NCBI GenBank assembly: GCA_033283325.1
Contig: JAWMQO010000001.1
Span: 1,240,001-1,304,000 of the forward strand
From: Mangrovimicrobium sp033283325
GTDB lineage: Bacteria > Pseudomonadota > Gammaproteobacteria > Pseudomonadales > Halieaceae
Length of the DNA stretch: 64,000 nucleotides
Direction: 5' to 3'
Shown: positions 54,845 to 63,999 of the stretch, piece by piece
Position numbering within the stretch: position 1 is the first letter of the stretch
How the letters are laid out: each line of letters starts with the position of its first letter
Program-made: the position numbers and the translations under genes
Notes under the pieces: generated by a model
What the model was told of the DNA's origin: nothing
Seen by the model: only the letters and a program-made list of their open reading frames with translations
Database searches by the model: none

Positions 54845-56725
54845 TTACATCAGTTCGATGTCGGCGGATTCACGCAGACCCTGACGGTATTCGGTATCGA
54901 TCAACTGGCCAAACTCGCCACTGACCAGACGCTGCATTCCTGCGCGGTCCGCGGGGGGCAGGCTTTCCATGGTTCCCTCGATGACGCGGGTCAGTTCGTA
55001 CACGTAGTAGTCACCATTGCTCGCGCCAACGAAATCGACCAGGGAGGCATCCTCGGCGGGAGCCTCGAGCCGGAATGCGTCTCGGGCCAGGTCGAGGGGC
55101 AGCGTGTTGTTGCGCCGGGTCAGGCCCAGTTCCACCCGCCACTCGTATCCTCTGGAATTTGCGTATTCTTCCACGCTGACACCGGAGCGCAGGGCGCGCA
55201 CCGCGTCTTCCGCGGCGGCGCGAACCGCCGCCTGCGCACGCTGCTCTCCGAGAATTCCGGCAATCTGCCCACGCACCGCATCCAGCGGAAGCAGTTCGGG
55301 CTGCCGGTGGGCGGTAACGTGCAGGACGACCCAGTGCCCTGCCTCCAGTTCGATGACCTCACTGTTGAGGCCGCCATTCAGTACATCGTCAGAGAACGCT
55401 GCCGCGTTGAGCACAGGGTTGCTGAACAGGCCTTCCTGTTGATCACGCTCCACGGGGTCGCTCTGCTGAACCTCAAGCCCCAGTTCCCTGGCCGGCATGT
55501 TGAGGTTTTCCGCGTTGAAGGAAATATCCTTGAGTGATTCCACGACCCGCAGCAACTCGGCATCTGCATCCTGCATCGCCAGTCGCTCTTCCAGGGCCGG
55601 GCGCAGTTCGTCCAGGCTTGGGGCTTTGCCCTCACTGCGTTCTGTCACCAGTATGAAATGGGTGCCGGCGTCAGTCGTTACCGGCTCTGACACCTGGTTT
55701 ACCGGCAAGTCCGCGATGGCCGTTTCCATCGCCTCGGGGAAGACATCCCCGGTGGTATAACCGAGATCGCCCCCGGCCATTGCCGAGCCGGGATCGTCGG
55801 AATATTCCCCGGCGATTTTAGCGAAGTCTTCTCCAGCGTCCAGGGCGGCCTGCACTTTATCTACCCGTGCGCTGTAGTCACTGTCGGACTCGTCGCCCCC
55901 CTGGCTAAGCAGAATATGGGAAACCCGGTTCTGGGCACTGTATTCGCCTGTGCTGACTTCCTGCTCATAGGCCACTTCGATTTCAGCTTCTTCGACTTCG
56001 CGGCGAAAATCCTCGGCGCGCAATTCGATGTAGTCCAGATCGACGGTCTCGGCGGAACGGAAGTTTTCCTGGTTGGCCTGGTAAAAAGCCTCGATTTCCG
56101 CTTCGGGAATTTCACCGGTATCGGCGAAATTCGCCTGTGGCAGGGTGATAAAACGAAGATCGCGCTGCTCCTCCACCACAGCCACACCCAGCTTGAGTTC
56201 GGCGGGCGTAGCGAATTCGCTGGCTGCCAATCCGGTGCGCGCCTGGCTGACCAGCATGTCTTCCTGCATGGCGCGTTTGAAAGAGGCCGGAGAATATCCG
56301 GACTCGCTGAGCAGGGCCCGGTACATCTGTTCCGAGAACTGGCCGTCGACCTGGAACTGCTGCATGCCGGCGACCACCGCGCCGATTTGTGCATCCGAGA
56401 TATGCAGGCCCATGTCGAGCGCGGACTGCAGCTGCAGCTTCCTGGCGATCAGGGATTGCATCGCGCGCTGGGTCAGGGCCTGATCCTCCAGCATCGAGGG
56501 ATCGAGATTGTCGCCCATCGCGCTGATCAGTCGGCGCTGCTCGATATTGACCGCCTCCTGCAATTCCGATGGCGAGATTTCTTCACCATTGACCTCGGCC
56601 ACGGAATTGCCGCCACCACCGAACAGGATCGACTCCACGCCCCAGAAGGCGAAAGCCACTACGATCAGGCCGATGATGATTTTGGCGGTAGTTCCCTGTG
56701 TGCTTTTACGAATATCCTGGAGCAT
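54845..56725 (-). CDS. ppiD: Periplasmic peptidyl-prolyl isomerase D
   Basis: 626 residues (E. coli PpiD 623). An N-terminal membrane anchor (AKIIIGLIVVAFAFWGVESILF) leads into a SurA-type chaperone domain and a parvulin domain at about 265-365 (NRVSHILLSQ, GGDLGYTTGD). A C-terminal chaperone region follows. It assists folding of proteins leaving the Sec translocon. Position after hupB and lon is conserved in gammaproteobacteria. Confidence 0.93.
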   Translation of the reverse strand: MLQDIRKSTQGTTAKIIIGLIVVAFAFWGVESILFGGGGNSVAEVNGEEISPSELQEAVNIEQRRLISAMGDNLDPSMLEDQALTQRAMQSLIARKLQLQSALDMGLHISDAQIGAVVAGMQQFQVDGQFSEQMYRALLSESGYSPASFKRAMQEDMLVSQARTGLAASEFATPAELKLGVAVVEEQRDLRFITLPQANFADTGEIPEAEIEAFYQANQENFRSAETVDLDYIELRAEDFRREVEEAEIEVAYEQEVSTGEYSAQNRVSHILLSQGGDESDSDYSARVDKVQAALDAGEDFAKIAGEYSDDPGSAMAGGDLGYTTGDVFPEAMETAIADLPVNQVSEPVTTDAGTHFILVTERSEGKAPSLDELRPALEERLAMQDADAELLRVVESLKDISFNAENLNMPARELGLEVQQSDPVERDQQEGLFSNPVLNAAAFSDDVLNGGLNSEVIELEAGHWVVLHVTAHRQPELLPLDAVRGQIAGILGEQRAQAAVRAAAEDAVRALRSGVSVEEYANSRGYEWRVELGLTRRNNTLPLDLARDAFRLEAPAEDASLVDFVGASNGDYYVYELTRVIEGTMESLPPADRAGMQRLVSGEFGQLIDTEYRQGLRESADIELM

Positions 56726-56803
56726 GGGTGTGTCTCAAGTTCTGCTGGCTGGCGCCGCTCGTTCTACTTGTGGTCGCCGCCCTTTCCACTCGGCGGCGCC
56801 CTC

Positions 56804-56832
56804 AAAAAAAAAGCGCACCTCAACAAGTGCGC
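56804..56832 (-). terminator. Intrinsic terminator after hupB
   Basis: GTGCGC/GCGCAC form a 6-bp stem with an 8-base loop; nine A residues on the plus strand give the U-tract for minus-strand transcription. It separates hupB from ppiD. Confidence 0.75.
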
Positions 56833-56908
56833 CCTTTATTGCTTTGGACTGTACCGTTTCGCCTGGACCTGATCCCGGTGCGTGCGCTAACGGCCTGTTA
56901 ATACCCCC

Positions 56909-57184
56909 TCAGGGGTTAACCGCATCCTTCAGCGCCTTGCCGGCCTTGAACCCGGGAACGTTGGACGCTGCAATTTCGATAGTCGCGCCGGTCTGCGGGT
57001 TGCGGCCGGTACGCGCGTTGCGATGCTTGACTGAAAATGTGCCGAATCCCACCAGGGAAACCTGGTCACCTTTTTTAAGGGCGTCGGTAATGCTATCCAC
57101 TACAGCATCCAGCGCACGGCTGGCGGAAGCTTTGGGCAGGTCGGCGGCTGCGGCAATAGCGTCGATGAGTTCAGTTTTGTTCAC
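56909..57184 (-). CDS. hupB: DNA-binding protein HU-beta
   Basis: 91 residues with the HU/IHF fold: MNKTELIDAIAAAADLPKA, VSLVGFGTFSVKHRNARTGRNPQTG and a C-terminal PGFKAGKALKDAV. The RTGRNPQTG beta-arm inserts in the minor groove and the Pro lies at its tip. It compacts and bends DNA. Placement directly after lon is the standard gammaproteobacterial order. Confidence 0.97.
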   Translation of the reverse strand: MNKTELIDAIAAAADLPKASASRALDAVVDSITDALKKGDQVSLVGFGTFSVKHRNARTGRNPQTGATIEIAASNVPGFKAGKALKDAVNP

Positions 57185-57382
57185 ACTTATCCCCTTGAAG
57201 GTTTGGCTTGCAGGACTGTTAATTTTATGGCCCGGTACGGGCTATATTCGGGCTAACTTACGATGAGAACCCGTGCATGTCAGGAGGGCTGAAAAGCCCG
57301 CCAGCCATGGGTTTCCGGGCTCCAAGGCTGACGGACGACTCTATACCACTGGGGGAAGGCCCGTCAACAAAGAAGCCGGTTG

Positions 57383-59794
57383 TCAGTGGGTATTAATCCT
57401 GTTTTTTTCTTCCTCCGAGGCGTCCTGGGAAGCCCCGACCGGATTGGCGAGATAATCCTCGTCACTGAGCGGTTCAGGCGCCGATTCAAGCGCAATTGAA
57501 AGCACTTCATCGATCCATTTGACCGCGCGGATATTAATATCCTGTTTTATATTCTCTGGAATTTCCTTGAGATCACGCTCGTTTTCCTTGGGAATGATCA
57601 CGGTCTTGATTCCACCCCGACGCGCCGCCAACAGTTTTTCCTTCAACCCGCCAATTGGCAGTACCTCACCACGCAGGGTGATCTCACCGGTCATGGCCAC
57701 GTCGGCGCGCACGGGTATCTTGGTCAGTACCGATACCAGTGCCGTACACATTGCGATACCCGCGCTCGGACCGTCTTTGGGTGTCGCACCTTCGGGTACG
57801 TGAATGTGGACATCGTGTTTTTCATGGTAGTTGGCGGGAATTCCCAGCAACTGGGACCTGCTGCGCACCACTGTCGTCGCGGCCTGGATAGACTCCTGCA
57901 TCACGTCACCCAGGGAACCGGTTTTGACGTAACGGCCCTTCCCTGCCACGGCAACTGCTTCGATCGTCAGCAGTTCGCCGCCGACCGAGGTCCAGGCGAG
58001 CCCGGTAACCTGGCCGATCTGGTTTTCCTCTTCGGCGATGCCGAAATTGAATTTGCGCACGCCCAGGAGATCGGGGAGCATTTCCGCTGTCACCTTGGTG
58101 CCGCTCTCAGCTTCGCCCAGGGTGATGGCCTTGACCATCTTGCGGCAGACCTTGGCGATCTCGCGCTCCAGCGCGCGCACACCAGCTTCGCGGGTGTAAT
58201 AGCGGATGATGTCGATCACCGTTTCCCGGGCGACGGACAGTTCGTCTTTCTTCAGGCCATTGAGCTTGACCTGCTTGGGAATCAGGTAGCGCTCGGCAAT
58301 GCTGAGTTTTTCGTCCTCGGTATAACCGGGAATCCGGATCACTTCCATCCTGTCGAGCAGCGGCCCGGGGATGTTCATGGTGTTGGAGGTACACACGAAC
58401 ATGACATCGGAAAGGTCGTAGTCGACTTCAAGGTAGTGGTCGTTGAAGGCGTGGTTCTGTTCCGGGTCGAGCACCTCGAGCATCGCCGAGGCGGGATCGC
58501 CGCGATGGTCCATGCCCATCTTGTCGATTTCATCCAGCAGGAACAGCGGGTTGCGCACGCCGGCCTTGGCCATTTTCTGCAGCAGCTTGCCGGGCATCGA
58601 GCCAATGTAGGTGCGCCGGTGGCCGCGAATCTCGGCTTCGTCGCGCACGCCACCCAGGGCCATACGCACAAACTTGCGATTGGTCGAACGGGCGATGGAT
58701 TCACCCAGGGAAGTCTTGCCCACACCGGGAGGGCCAACCAGGCACAGTACCGGCCCCTTCACCTTGCGCACGCGCTTCTGCACGGCGAGGTATTCGAGAA
58801 TCCGATCCTTCACCTCTTCGAGGCCGTAGTGGTCCTCGTCGAGGATCTGCGCGGCCCGCCTGAGGTCGTGCTTGACCTTGCTGCGCTTGGCCCAGGGCAC
58901 GCTGACCATCCAGTCGATGTAACTCCTGACCACGGATGCCTCCGCGGACATGGGCGACATCATCTTGAGTTTGCCCAGTTCCGCTTCCGCCTTTTCCTTG
59001 GCTTCGGCGGGCATGTCGGCGGCATCGATGCGCGATTGCAGTTCGTCGACCTCGTTGGGCGCCTCGTCCATTTCGCCGAGTTCTTTCTGGATGGCCTTCA
59101 TCTGCTCGTTGAGGTAGTACTCGCGCTGGCTCTTTTCCATCTGCTTCTTGACGCGGCCGCGAATGCGTTTTTCCACCTGGAACAGGTCGATTTCCGCTTC
59201 CATCAGGCCCATCAGGTGGTCGAGGCGATTGCGCACCTCGGAGATTTCCAGGATGCGCTGCTTCTCCGCCAGGTCGACGCTCATGTGGGCGGCGATGGTA
59301 TCCGCCAGGCGGCCCGGGTCGTCGATGCCGGTCAGGGAAGTCAGAACCTCCGCGGGCACCTTCTTGCTCAGGTTGACGTACTTTTCAAACTGGGTGTTGG
59401 TGGAGCGTAGCAGGGCCTCGGCCTCGCTGTCGGGAATGAGTTCGCTCTCGATTTCACGGACATTGGCGACGGCGAAGGGACCGTCGTCGTCGACGCTTTC
59501 GACCATGGCCCGGTAGCCGCCTTCCACCAGCACCTTGATGGTGCCATCGGGCAGCTTGAGCAGCTGGAGGATGCTGGAGACAGTGCCGACCTGGTAGATG
59601 TCGTCGGCGCCGGGATTGTCGTCAGCCGCATTGCGCTGGGCCACCAGCAGCACTTGCTTGTCGTTCGACATCGCGTGCTCGAGGGCCTCGATGGACTTCT
59701 CCCTCCCTACGAAAAGCGGGAGCACCATGTGTGGATAAACCACCACGTCTCGCAGGGGAAGCAGGGGAAGTGCGGTGACAGAAGATGATCCCAT
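57383..59794 (-). CDS. lon: ATP-dependent protease Lon
   Basis: 803 residues. The N-terminal substrate domain (about 8-205) and coiled linker precede the AAA+ module with GPPGVGKTSLG (Walker A) and LFLLDEIDKMG (Walker B). The C-terminal protease has catalytic Ser in PKDGPSAGIAM and Lys in GGLKEKLLAA. It degrades misfolded and regulatory proteins. A heat-shock-type promoter lies just upstream. Confidence 0.97.
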   Translation of the reverse strand: MGSSSVTALPLLPLRDVVVYPHMVLPLFVGREKSIEALEHAMSNDKQVLLVAQRNAADDNPGADDIYQVGTVSSILQLLKLPDGTIKVLVEGGYRAMVESVDDDGPFAVANVREIESELIPDSEAEALLRSTNTQFEKYVNLSKKVPAEVLTSLTGIDDPGRLADTIAAHMSVDLAEKQRILEISEVRNRLDHLMGLMEAEIDLFQVEKRIRGRVKKQMEKSQREYYLNEQMKAIQKELGEMDEAPNEVDELQSRIDAADMPAEAKEKAEAELGKLKMMSPMSAEASVVRSYIDWMVSVPWAKRSKVKHDLRRAAQILDEDHYGLEEVKDRILEYLAVQKRVRKVKGPVLCLVGPPGVGKTSLGESIARSTNRKFVRMALGGVRDEAEIRGHRRTYIGSMPGKLLQKMAKAGVRNPLFLLDEIDKMGMDHRGDPASAMLEVLDPEQNHAFNDHYLEVDYDLSDVMFVCTSNTMNIPGPLLDRMEVIRIPGYTEDEKLSIAERYLIPKQVKLNGLKKDELSVARETVIDIIRYYTREAGVRALEREIAKVCRKMVKAITLGEAESGTKVTAEMLPDLLGVRKFNFGIAEEENQIGQVTGLAWTSVGGELLTIEAVAVAGKGRYVKTGSLGDVMQESIQAATTVVRSRSQLLGIPANYHEKHDVHIHVPEGATPKDGPSAGIAMCTALVSVLTKIPVRADVAMTGEITLRGEVLPIGGLKEKLLAARRGGIKTVIIPKENERDLKEIPENIKQDINIRAVKWIDEVLSIALESAPEPLSDEDYLANPVGASQDASEEEKNRINTH

Positions 59795-59835
59795 AACAGT
59801 CTCCGGGTAAGCGAATCAGGGTTGCTGCATACCGG

Positions 59836-59863
59836 ATATGGGGTCGATAACCGGAATTACAAG
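59836..59863 (-). promoter_or_regulatory. Sigma-32 heat-shock promoter of lon
   Basis: On the minus strand CTTGTAA (59863-59857) and CCCCATAT (59843-59836) are separated by 13 bases. This matches the sigma-32 pattern CTTGAAA, 13-17 bases, CCCCATnT with one mismatch. It ends 41 bases upstream of the lon start codon. Confidence 0.75.
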
Positions 59864-59888
59864 CACCCTGGTCCTTCAGGGATGCGAG

Positions 59889-59935
59889 GGCCTGTTAATG
59901 CAGGCCAGGCATGACGTCCGGGAGCCCCGGACGTC
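59889..59935 (-). terminator. Tandem hairpins after clpX
   Basis: GACGTCCGGG and CCCGGACGTC (59913-59935) make a 10-bp stem with a 3-base loop beginning 4 bases past the clpX stop. GGCCTG and CAGGCC (59889-59906) make a second hairpin. No U-tract follows, so they may slow or protect the 3' end rather than fully terminate. Confidence 0.45.
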
Positions 59936-59938
59936 CGG

Positions 59939-61225
59939 TTAATCGTCAGTCGAAGCGGCGCGCGCGGCGGGCTCGTGGTTCTGGTAAACCAGCAGGGGCT
60001 CGGAGTCCCCGCGGATTACCGACTCGTCGATCACAACCTTGCTGACATCATTCCGCGAGGGAATGTTGTACATCGAATCCAGCAACACTCCCTCGAGTAT
60101 GGAGCGCAGGCCACGGGCGCCAGTCTTCCGCTCCATGGCCTTTTCGGCCACGGCGCGCAGGCCGTCCTCGCGGAAATCCACCTCGACGCCTTCCATTTCA
60201 AACAGCTTGCTGTACTGCTTGGTAAGGGAGTTCTTGGGTTCGGTGAGAATCTGTACCAGCGCGTCGATATCGAGTTCCTCGAGCGTGGCGATCACCGGCA
60301 GGCGGCCCACAAACTCGGGAATCAGGCCGTACTGGACCAGGTCCTCCGGCTCGAGGTCCTGCAATACCTCACCGGTATTGCGGCTCTCTTCCTTGCTCTT
60401 GACCTCCGCGCCGAAACCGATACCGCCCTTCTCCGAGCGGTTGCGGATCACCTTGTCCAGCCCGGCAAACGCACCGCCGCAGATGAACAGGATATTGGAG
60501 GTGTCCACCTGCAGGAACTCCTGCTGGGGATGCTTGCGGCCACCCTGGGGCGGCACGGAAGCCACGGTACCCTCGATCAGTTTCAGCAGGGCCTGCTGTA
60601 CGCCCTCCCCGGATACATCGCGGGTGATCGAGGGGTTGTCGGATTTGCGGGAAATCTTGTCGATCTCGTCGATGTAGACGATGCCCATCTGGGCCTTCTC
60701 CACGTCGTAATCGCACTTCTGCAACAACTTCTGGATGATGTTCTCCACGTCCTCACCAACATAACCCGCTTCGGTCAGCGTGGTTGCATCGGCGATGGTG
60801 AAGGGAACATCAAGCAAGCGTGCCAGGGTTTCGGCGAGCAGGGTCTTGCCGGAGCCGGTGGGACCGACCAGCAGGATGTTGCTCTTACCCAGTTCGACGT
60901 CTTCCGCACGGCCGTGGCGCAGGCGCTTGTAGTGGTTGTAGACCGCTACAGAAAGCACCTTCTTGGCGCGCTGCTGGCCAATCACGTATTCGTCGAGGAT
61001 TGCCTTGATTTCCTGTGGCACGGGCAACTTGTCCTTGTTGGCATCCCCGCTGCTCTCCTGTACCTCTTCGCGAATGATGTCGTTACACAGATCGACACAC
61101 TCATCGCAAATGAAGACAGAGGGACCGGCGATCAGTTTGCGTACTTCATGCTGGCTCTTTCCGCAGAAAGAGCAATACAGCAATTTGCCACCGTCATCAC
61201 CGGATTTGCTGGTTTCGTCACTCAT
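59939..61225 (-). CDS. clpX: ATP-dependent Clp protease ATP-binding subunit ClpX
   Basis: 428 residues. The N-terminal zinc finger is YCSFCGKS and CDECVDLC. The AAA+ core has GPTGSGKTLLAETLA and VYIDEIDKI, pore loop GYVGEDVEN, and the ClpP-docking IGF-type loop as GIGFGAEV. It unfolds tagged substrates and feeds them to ClpP. An unusual inverted-repeat leader lies upstream at 61245-61281. Confidence 0.97.
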   Translation of the reverse strand: MSDETSKSGDDGGKLLYCSFCGKSQHEVRKLIAGPSVFICDECVDLCNDIIREEVQESSGDANKDKLPVPQEIKAILDEYVIGQQRAKKVLSVAVYNHYKRLRHGRAEDVELGKSNILLVGPTGSGKTLLAETLARLLDVPFTIADATTLTEAGYVGEDVENIIQKLLQKCDYDVEKAQMGIVYIDEIDKISRKSDNPSITRDVSGEGVQQALLKLIEGTVASVPPQGGRKHPQQEFLQVDTSNILFICGGAFAGLDKVIRNRSEKGGIGFGAEVKSKEESRNTGEVLQDLEPEDLVQYGLIPEFVGRLPVIATLEELDIDALVQILTEPKNSLTKQYSKLFEMEGVEVDFREDGLRAVAEKAMERKTGARGLRSILEGVLLDSMYNIPSRNDVSKVVIDESVIRGDSEPLLVYQNHEPAARAASTDD

Positions 61226-61244
61226 CAGGCTGCCCTACGCCAAA

Positions 61245-61281
61245 ATCTTTGAATCATCTTTGTTTCAACTTCAAAGATGAT
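61245..61281 (-). promoter_or_regulatory. Overlapping inverted repeats in the clpX leader
   Basis: Read on the minus strand, ATCATCTTTG pairs perfectly with CAAAGATGAT (10 bp, 9-base loop). The same left arm, as ATCTTTGAA, pairs instead with a downstream TTCAAAGAT (9 bp). The two hairpins exclude each other. On the plus strand the first one is followed by TTTTTT and would act as an antisense-direction terminator. Confidence 0.5.
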
Positions 61282-61336
61282 GTTTTTTACCGTGTTTTGC
61301 AAGCCCCGAAGGGCTCGAAAACGGGGGTAAATCGCC

Positions 61337-61978
61337 CTACTGTGCGGCACTTCCCCTTTTGCTGACCACCTCGTCCACCAGACCGTAGGCCTTGCTTTCC
61401 TCGGCGTTCATGAAGCGATCGCGCTCGGTGTCGCGCTCGATGACCTCCAGCGGCTGCCCGCTGTGCTCTGCCATCAACTCGTTGAGCTTCTTGCGAATGA
61501 TAAGGATTTCCCTTGCATGGATCTCGATGTCAGTCGCCTGCCCCTGGGCTCCACCGGAGGGCTGGTGGATCATGGTGCGGGCGTTGGGCAGGCAGAAGCG
61601 CTTGCCGGGAGCACCGCCACACAGCAGGAAGGCCCCCATGGAGGCCGCCTGGCCGACGCACATGGTGCTCACGTCCGGCTTGATGAACTGCATGGTGTCG
61701 TAGATCGAGAGGCCTGCAGTCACGCTGCCGCCCGGGGAATTGATGTAGAGGTGAATGTCCTTGTCGGGGTTCTCGGATTCGAGAAACAGCAGCTGGGCGA
61801 CGATGAGGTTGGCCATGTGGTCTTCAACCGGCCCCACGCAGAAGATTACGCGCTCCTTGAGCAGGCGGGAGTAGATGTCGTAGGAGCGCTCGCCGCGGGA
61901 GGTCTGCTCCACAACCATCGGAACCAGGCCGAGATTATTGATAGTGTTTGAATTGCGCCCATCTGGCTGAAATGGCAT
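61337..61978 (-). CDS. clpP: ATP-dependent Clp protease proteolytic subunit ClpP
   Basis: 213 residues from ATG 61978, which has GAAGGGAAA upstream. The catalytic triad is Ser in GQAASMGAFLL, His in MIHQPSGG and Asp in ERDTERDRF. The short N-terminal propeptide is like that of E. coli ClpP. It forms the tetradecameric protease chamber used by ClpX. It is 111 bases upstream of clpX. Confidence 0.97.
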   Translation of the reverse strand: MPFQPDGRNSNTINNLGLVPMVVEQTSRGERSYDIYSRLLKERVIFCVGPVEDHMANLIVAQLLFLESENPDKDIHLYINSPGGSVTAGLSIYDTMQFIKPDVSTMCVGQAASMGAFLLCGGAPGKRFCLPNARTMIHQPSGGAQGQATDIEIHAREILIIRKKLNELMAEHSGQPLEVIERDTERDRFMNAEESKAYGLVDEVVSKRGSAAQ

Positions 61979-62030
61979 AGGAATTTTCCCTTCTCTGGTG
62001 GCCCGTGGCTGGTGGCATGGAAGATAGAGC

Positions 62031-62057
62031 GCCGCCGGCAAGCCAAGCGCCGGCGGC
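62031..62057 (-). other. GC-rich hairpin between tig and clpP
   Basis: GCCGCCGGC and GCCGGCGGC make a perfect 9-bp stem with a 9-base loop in the 93-base gap. No U-tract follows on the minus strand (GCTCTATC). It may attenuate or process the tig-clpP transcript. Confidence 0.45.
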
Positions 62058-62071
62058 TGGTAGTGCTCAGA

Positions 62072-63412
62072 TCAGGCCTCTTCGCCCTCCGCTTCCTGGG
62101 CTGGGGCGATCGCTTCCTGATAGCTGCACGCTTTCTCAATAATATCCGCACTTTCCATAAGTTTTTCAACTACCTGATCTTCCAAAACCTTGGATTGGAT
62201 GGAAGCAAGCTGTTCGCGGTTCGAGTAATACCAGTCTACAACCTCTTCGGGCTGCTCGTAGGTAGAGGCCAGATCCTCGATGGTAGACTTGACCCGGTCG
62301 GCGTCCGCGGTAATCCCGAACTTGCTGACCAGCTCCGACAAAACGAGGCCCAGACGCACGCGCTTCTCGGCGTTTTCACTGAACATGTCGTCCGGCAGGA
62401 GCGATTTGAGGTCGGGCATGTTACCGGCGGCGCCGCCAAACTGCTGCACCATCTGCTGGCGCAGGGCATTGATTTCCTGGGCGACCAGCGCCTTCGGGAT
62501 TTCAACGCCACTGTGGGCCTCGAGCACCGCATCCATGGCCTGCTGCTTGATTTTGCTCTCTACGGCATTCTTGAGTTCACGGGCCATGTTCTCGCCCACT
62601 TCCTTGCGGAACTGCTCTTCACCACCTTCGGTGACACCGTATTTCTCGAACAGGGCCTCGTCCAGAGCGGCGGGTACGAGTTCCTTGACCGAGTTCAGCG
62701 TAACCTTGAATTCCACCGCGGCGCCCTTGAGCTCCTCGTTGTGGTACTCCTCGGGGAAAGTCAGTTCGAGGACCTTCTCTTCACCGGCCTTCATACCGAC
62801 GATGCCGTCCTCGAAACCGGGGATCATGCGACCGGAGCCCAGTTCGAGTTCGGTGCCCTCAGCGCTGCCACCTTCAAAGGCCACACCGTCGCGGGTGCCC
62901 ACAAAGTCGATGTTCACGGTGTCGCCCTCGGCGGCGGCGCGATCGACATCGGTGAGTTCACCCTGCTGCTTGCGGAAGACTTCGATGATGTTATCGATAT
63001 CCGCATCGGTCACTTCAGCCACCGGCTTTTCAATGGAAAAGCCCTTCATTTCGATGACTTCCACTTCGGGGAAGACTTCGAAAGTGGCGACGTATTCCAG
63101 GTCCTTGCCCGCGTCGATGGAGCGCGGCTCGATGCTCGGCTGCCCTGCCGGACGCAGTTTTTCCTGTACCACCGCTTCCTGGAAGGACTGGCTCATGACC
63201 TCGCCCAGCACTTCCTGGCGCACGCCGGCACCAAAGCGCTGACGCATTACTTTCATGGGCACTTTGCCGGGACGGAAACCGGGCAAGCGGACATTGCCAG
63301 CCGCCTTTTTCAGACGCTCGTCAACTTCGCCATCGATACGTGCGGCGGGTACGCCCACTGTCAGTCGACGCTCCAGGCCCGAAGTCGTCTCTATGGAAAC
63401 CTGCATGGTCAT
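62072..63412 (-). CDS. tig: Trigger factor
   Basis: 446 residues. The ribosome-binding domain carries the signature PGFRPGKVP (about 44-52), the FKBP-type isomerase domain lies at about 150-245, and the rest forms the chaperone arms. It binds nascent chains at the ribosome exit and has peptidyl-prolyl isomerase activity. The tig-clpP-clpX order is conserved across gammaproteobacteria. Confidence 0.96.
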   Translation of the reverse strand: MTMQVSIETTSGLERRLTVGVPAARIDGEVDERLKKAAGNVRLPGFRPGKVPMKVMRQRFGAGVRQEVLGEVMSQSFQEAVVQEKLRPAGQPSIEPRSIDAGKDLEYVATFEVFPEVEVIEMKGFSIEKPVAEVTDADIDNIIEVFRKQQGELTDVDRAAAEGDTVNIDFVGTRDGVAFEGGSAEGTELELGSGRMIPGFEDGIVGMKAGEEKVLELTFPEEYHNEELKGAAVEFKVTLNSVKELVPAALDEALFEKYGVTEGGEEQFRKEVGENMARELKNAVESKIKQQAMDAVLEAHSGVEIPKALVAQEINALRQQMVQQFGGAAGNMPDLKSLLPDDMFSENAEKRVRLGLVLSELVSKFGITADADRVKSTIEDLASTYEQPEEVVDWYYSNREQLASIQSKVLEDQVVEKLMESADIIEKACSYQEAIAPAQEAEGEEA

Positions 63413-63489
63413 TCCTCGTAAATATCCAGGTTGTCAGGCGTCGGTTCGGTGCTCCCGTGGAGGCCGCCGACACCCTGTGTGTTGGAATC

Positions 63490-63574
<85 letters not shown>

Positions 63575-63840
63575 AATACTATTAGCCGCCTCCACAATTT
63601 GCCTCGAATCTACTCGAGCATTTCGGCGGTAAGCCATTGATATATCAGCGCTATGAAAGGCCAAGATAATTAATGCGGATGCGGCGCAAGGGCGCAGATT
63701 CTGCCACAAAGCAAGGGGCGATTCAACCGGCCACATGCGCCCCGGGAACGGCTTCCCCGGGCGCCGTAGGCTATTCAGCTAGTAATTAATAGCTTTTTTC
63801 TTATTCCTAAATAAGCTAAAAACCTTGAATAGAGATGTGG
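63575..63840. other. Gap between tRNA-Leu and the right-edge RNA
   Basis: No gene is evident. A GC-rich near-perfect hairpin spans about 63737-63764 (GCGCCCCGGG/CCCCGGGCGC with one bulge). GCTATT/AATAGC followed by TTTTTT (63770-63799) could be a weak plus-strand terminator. Confidence 0.4.
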
Positions 63841-63849
63841 AAAATTACC

Positions 63850-63999
63850 GTAAATGCGCGATACTACGACTGTGGCTACCTATCCCCTAGTTCAGTCGGT
63901 AGCCTCGAGAGCACACCCAATGCTCTCTAAGGGAAGCAATTCCTTTATGTTTCACTCCTAATGGTCTTGTTGGGTCCCTCTCCAGGGACCCATTTTTTT
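63850..63999 (+). ncRNA. Candidate structured small RNA or leader RNA with intrinsic terminator
   Basis: Four consecutive hairpins are visible: GGCTACC/GGTAGCC (63874-63904), GAGAGCA/TGCTCTC (63907-63927), AAGGGA/TTCCTT with one G-U pair (63929-63945), and the terminal TGGGTCCCT/AGGGACCCA (63971-63992) with seven T residues. No open frame fits. It may be a free sRNA or the attenuated leader of a gene beyond the window. The 5' end is a guess, set after a TTGAAT -35-like box near 63825. Confidence 0.55.
63971..63999 (+). terminator. Strong intrinsic terminator at the right edge
   Basis: A perfect 9-bp stem (TGGGTCCCT/AGGGACCCA) with loop CTCC is followed by TTTTTTT. Confidence 0.88.

Noticed and set aside
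57800..59410. 536-codon plus-strand open frame opposite lon
   Set aside because: Shadow of lon; the true gene has all Lon motifs on the other strand.
62012..63421. 469-codon plus-strand open frame opposite tig
   Set aside because: Shadow of tig with Leu/His/Phe-rich low-complexity translation.
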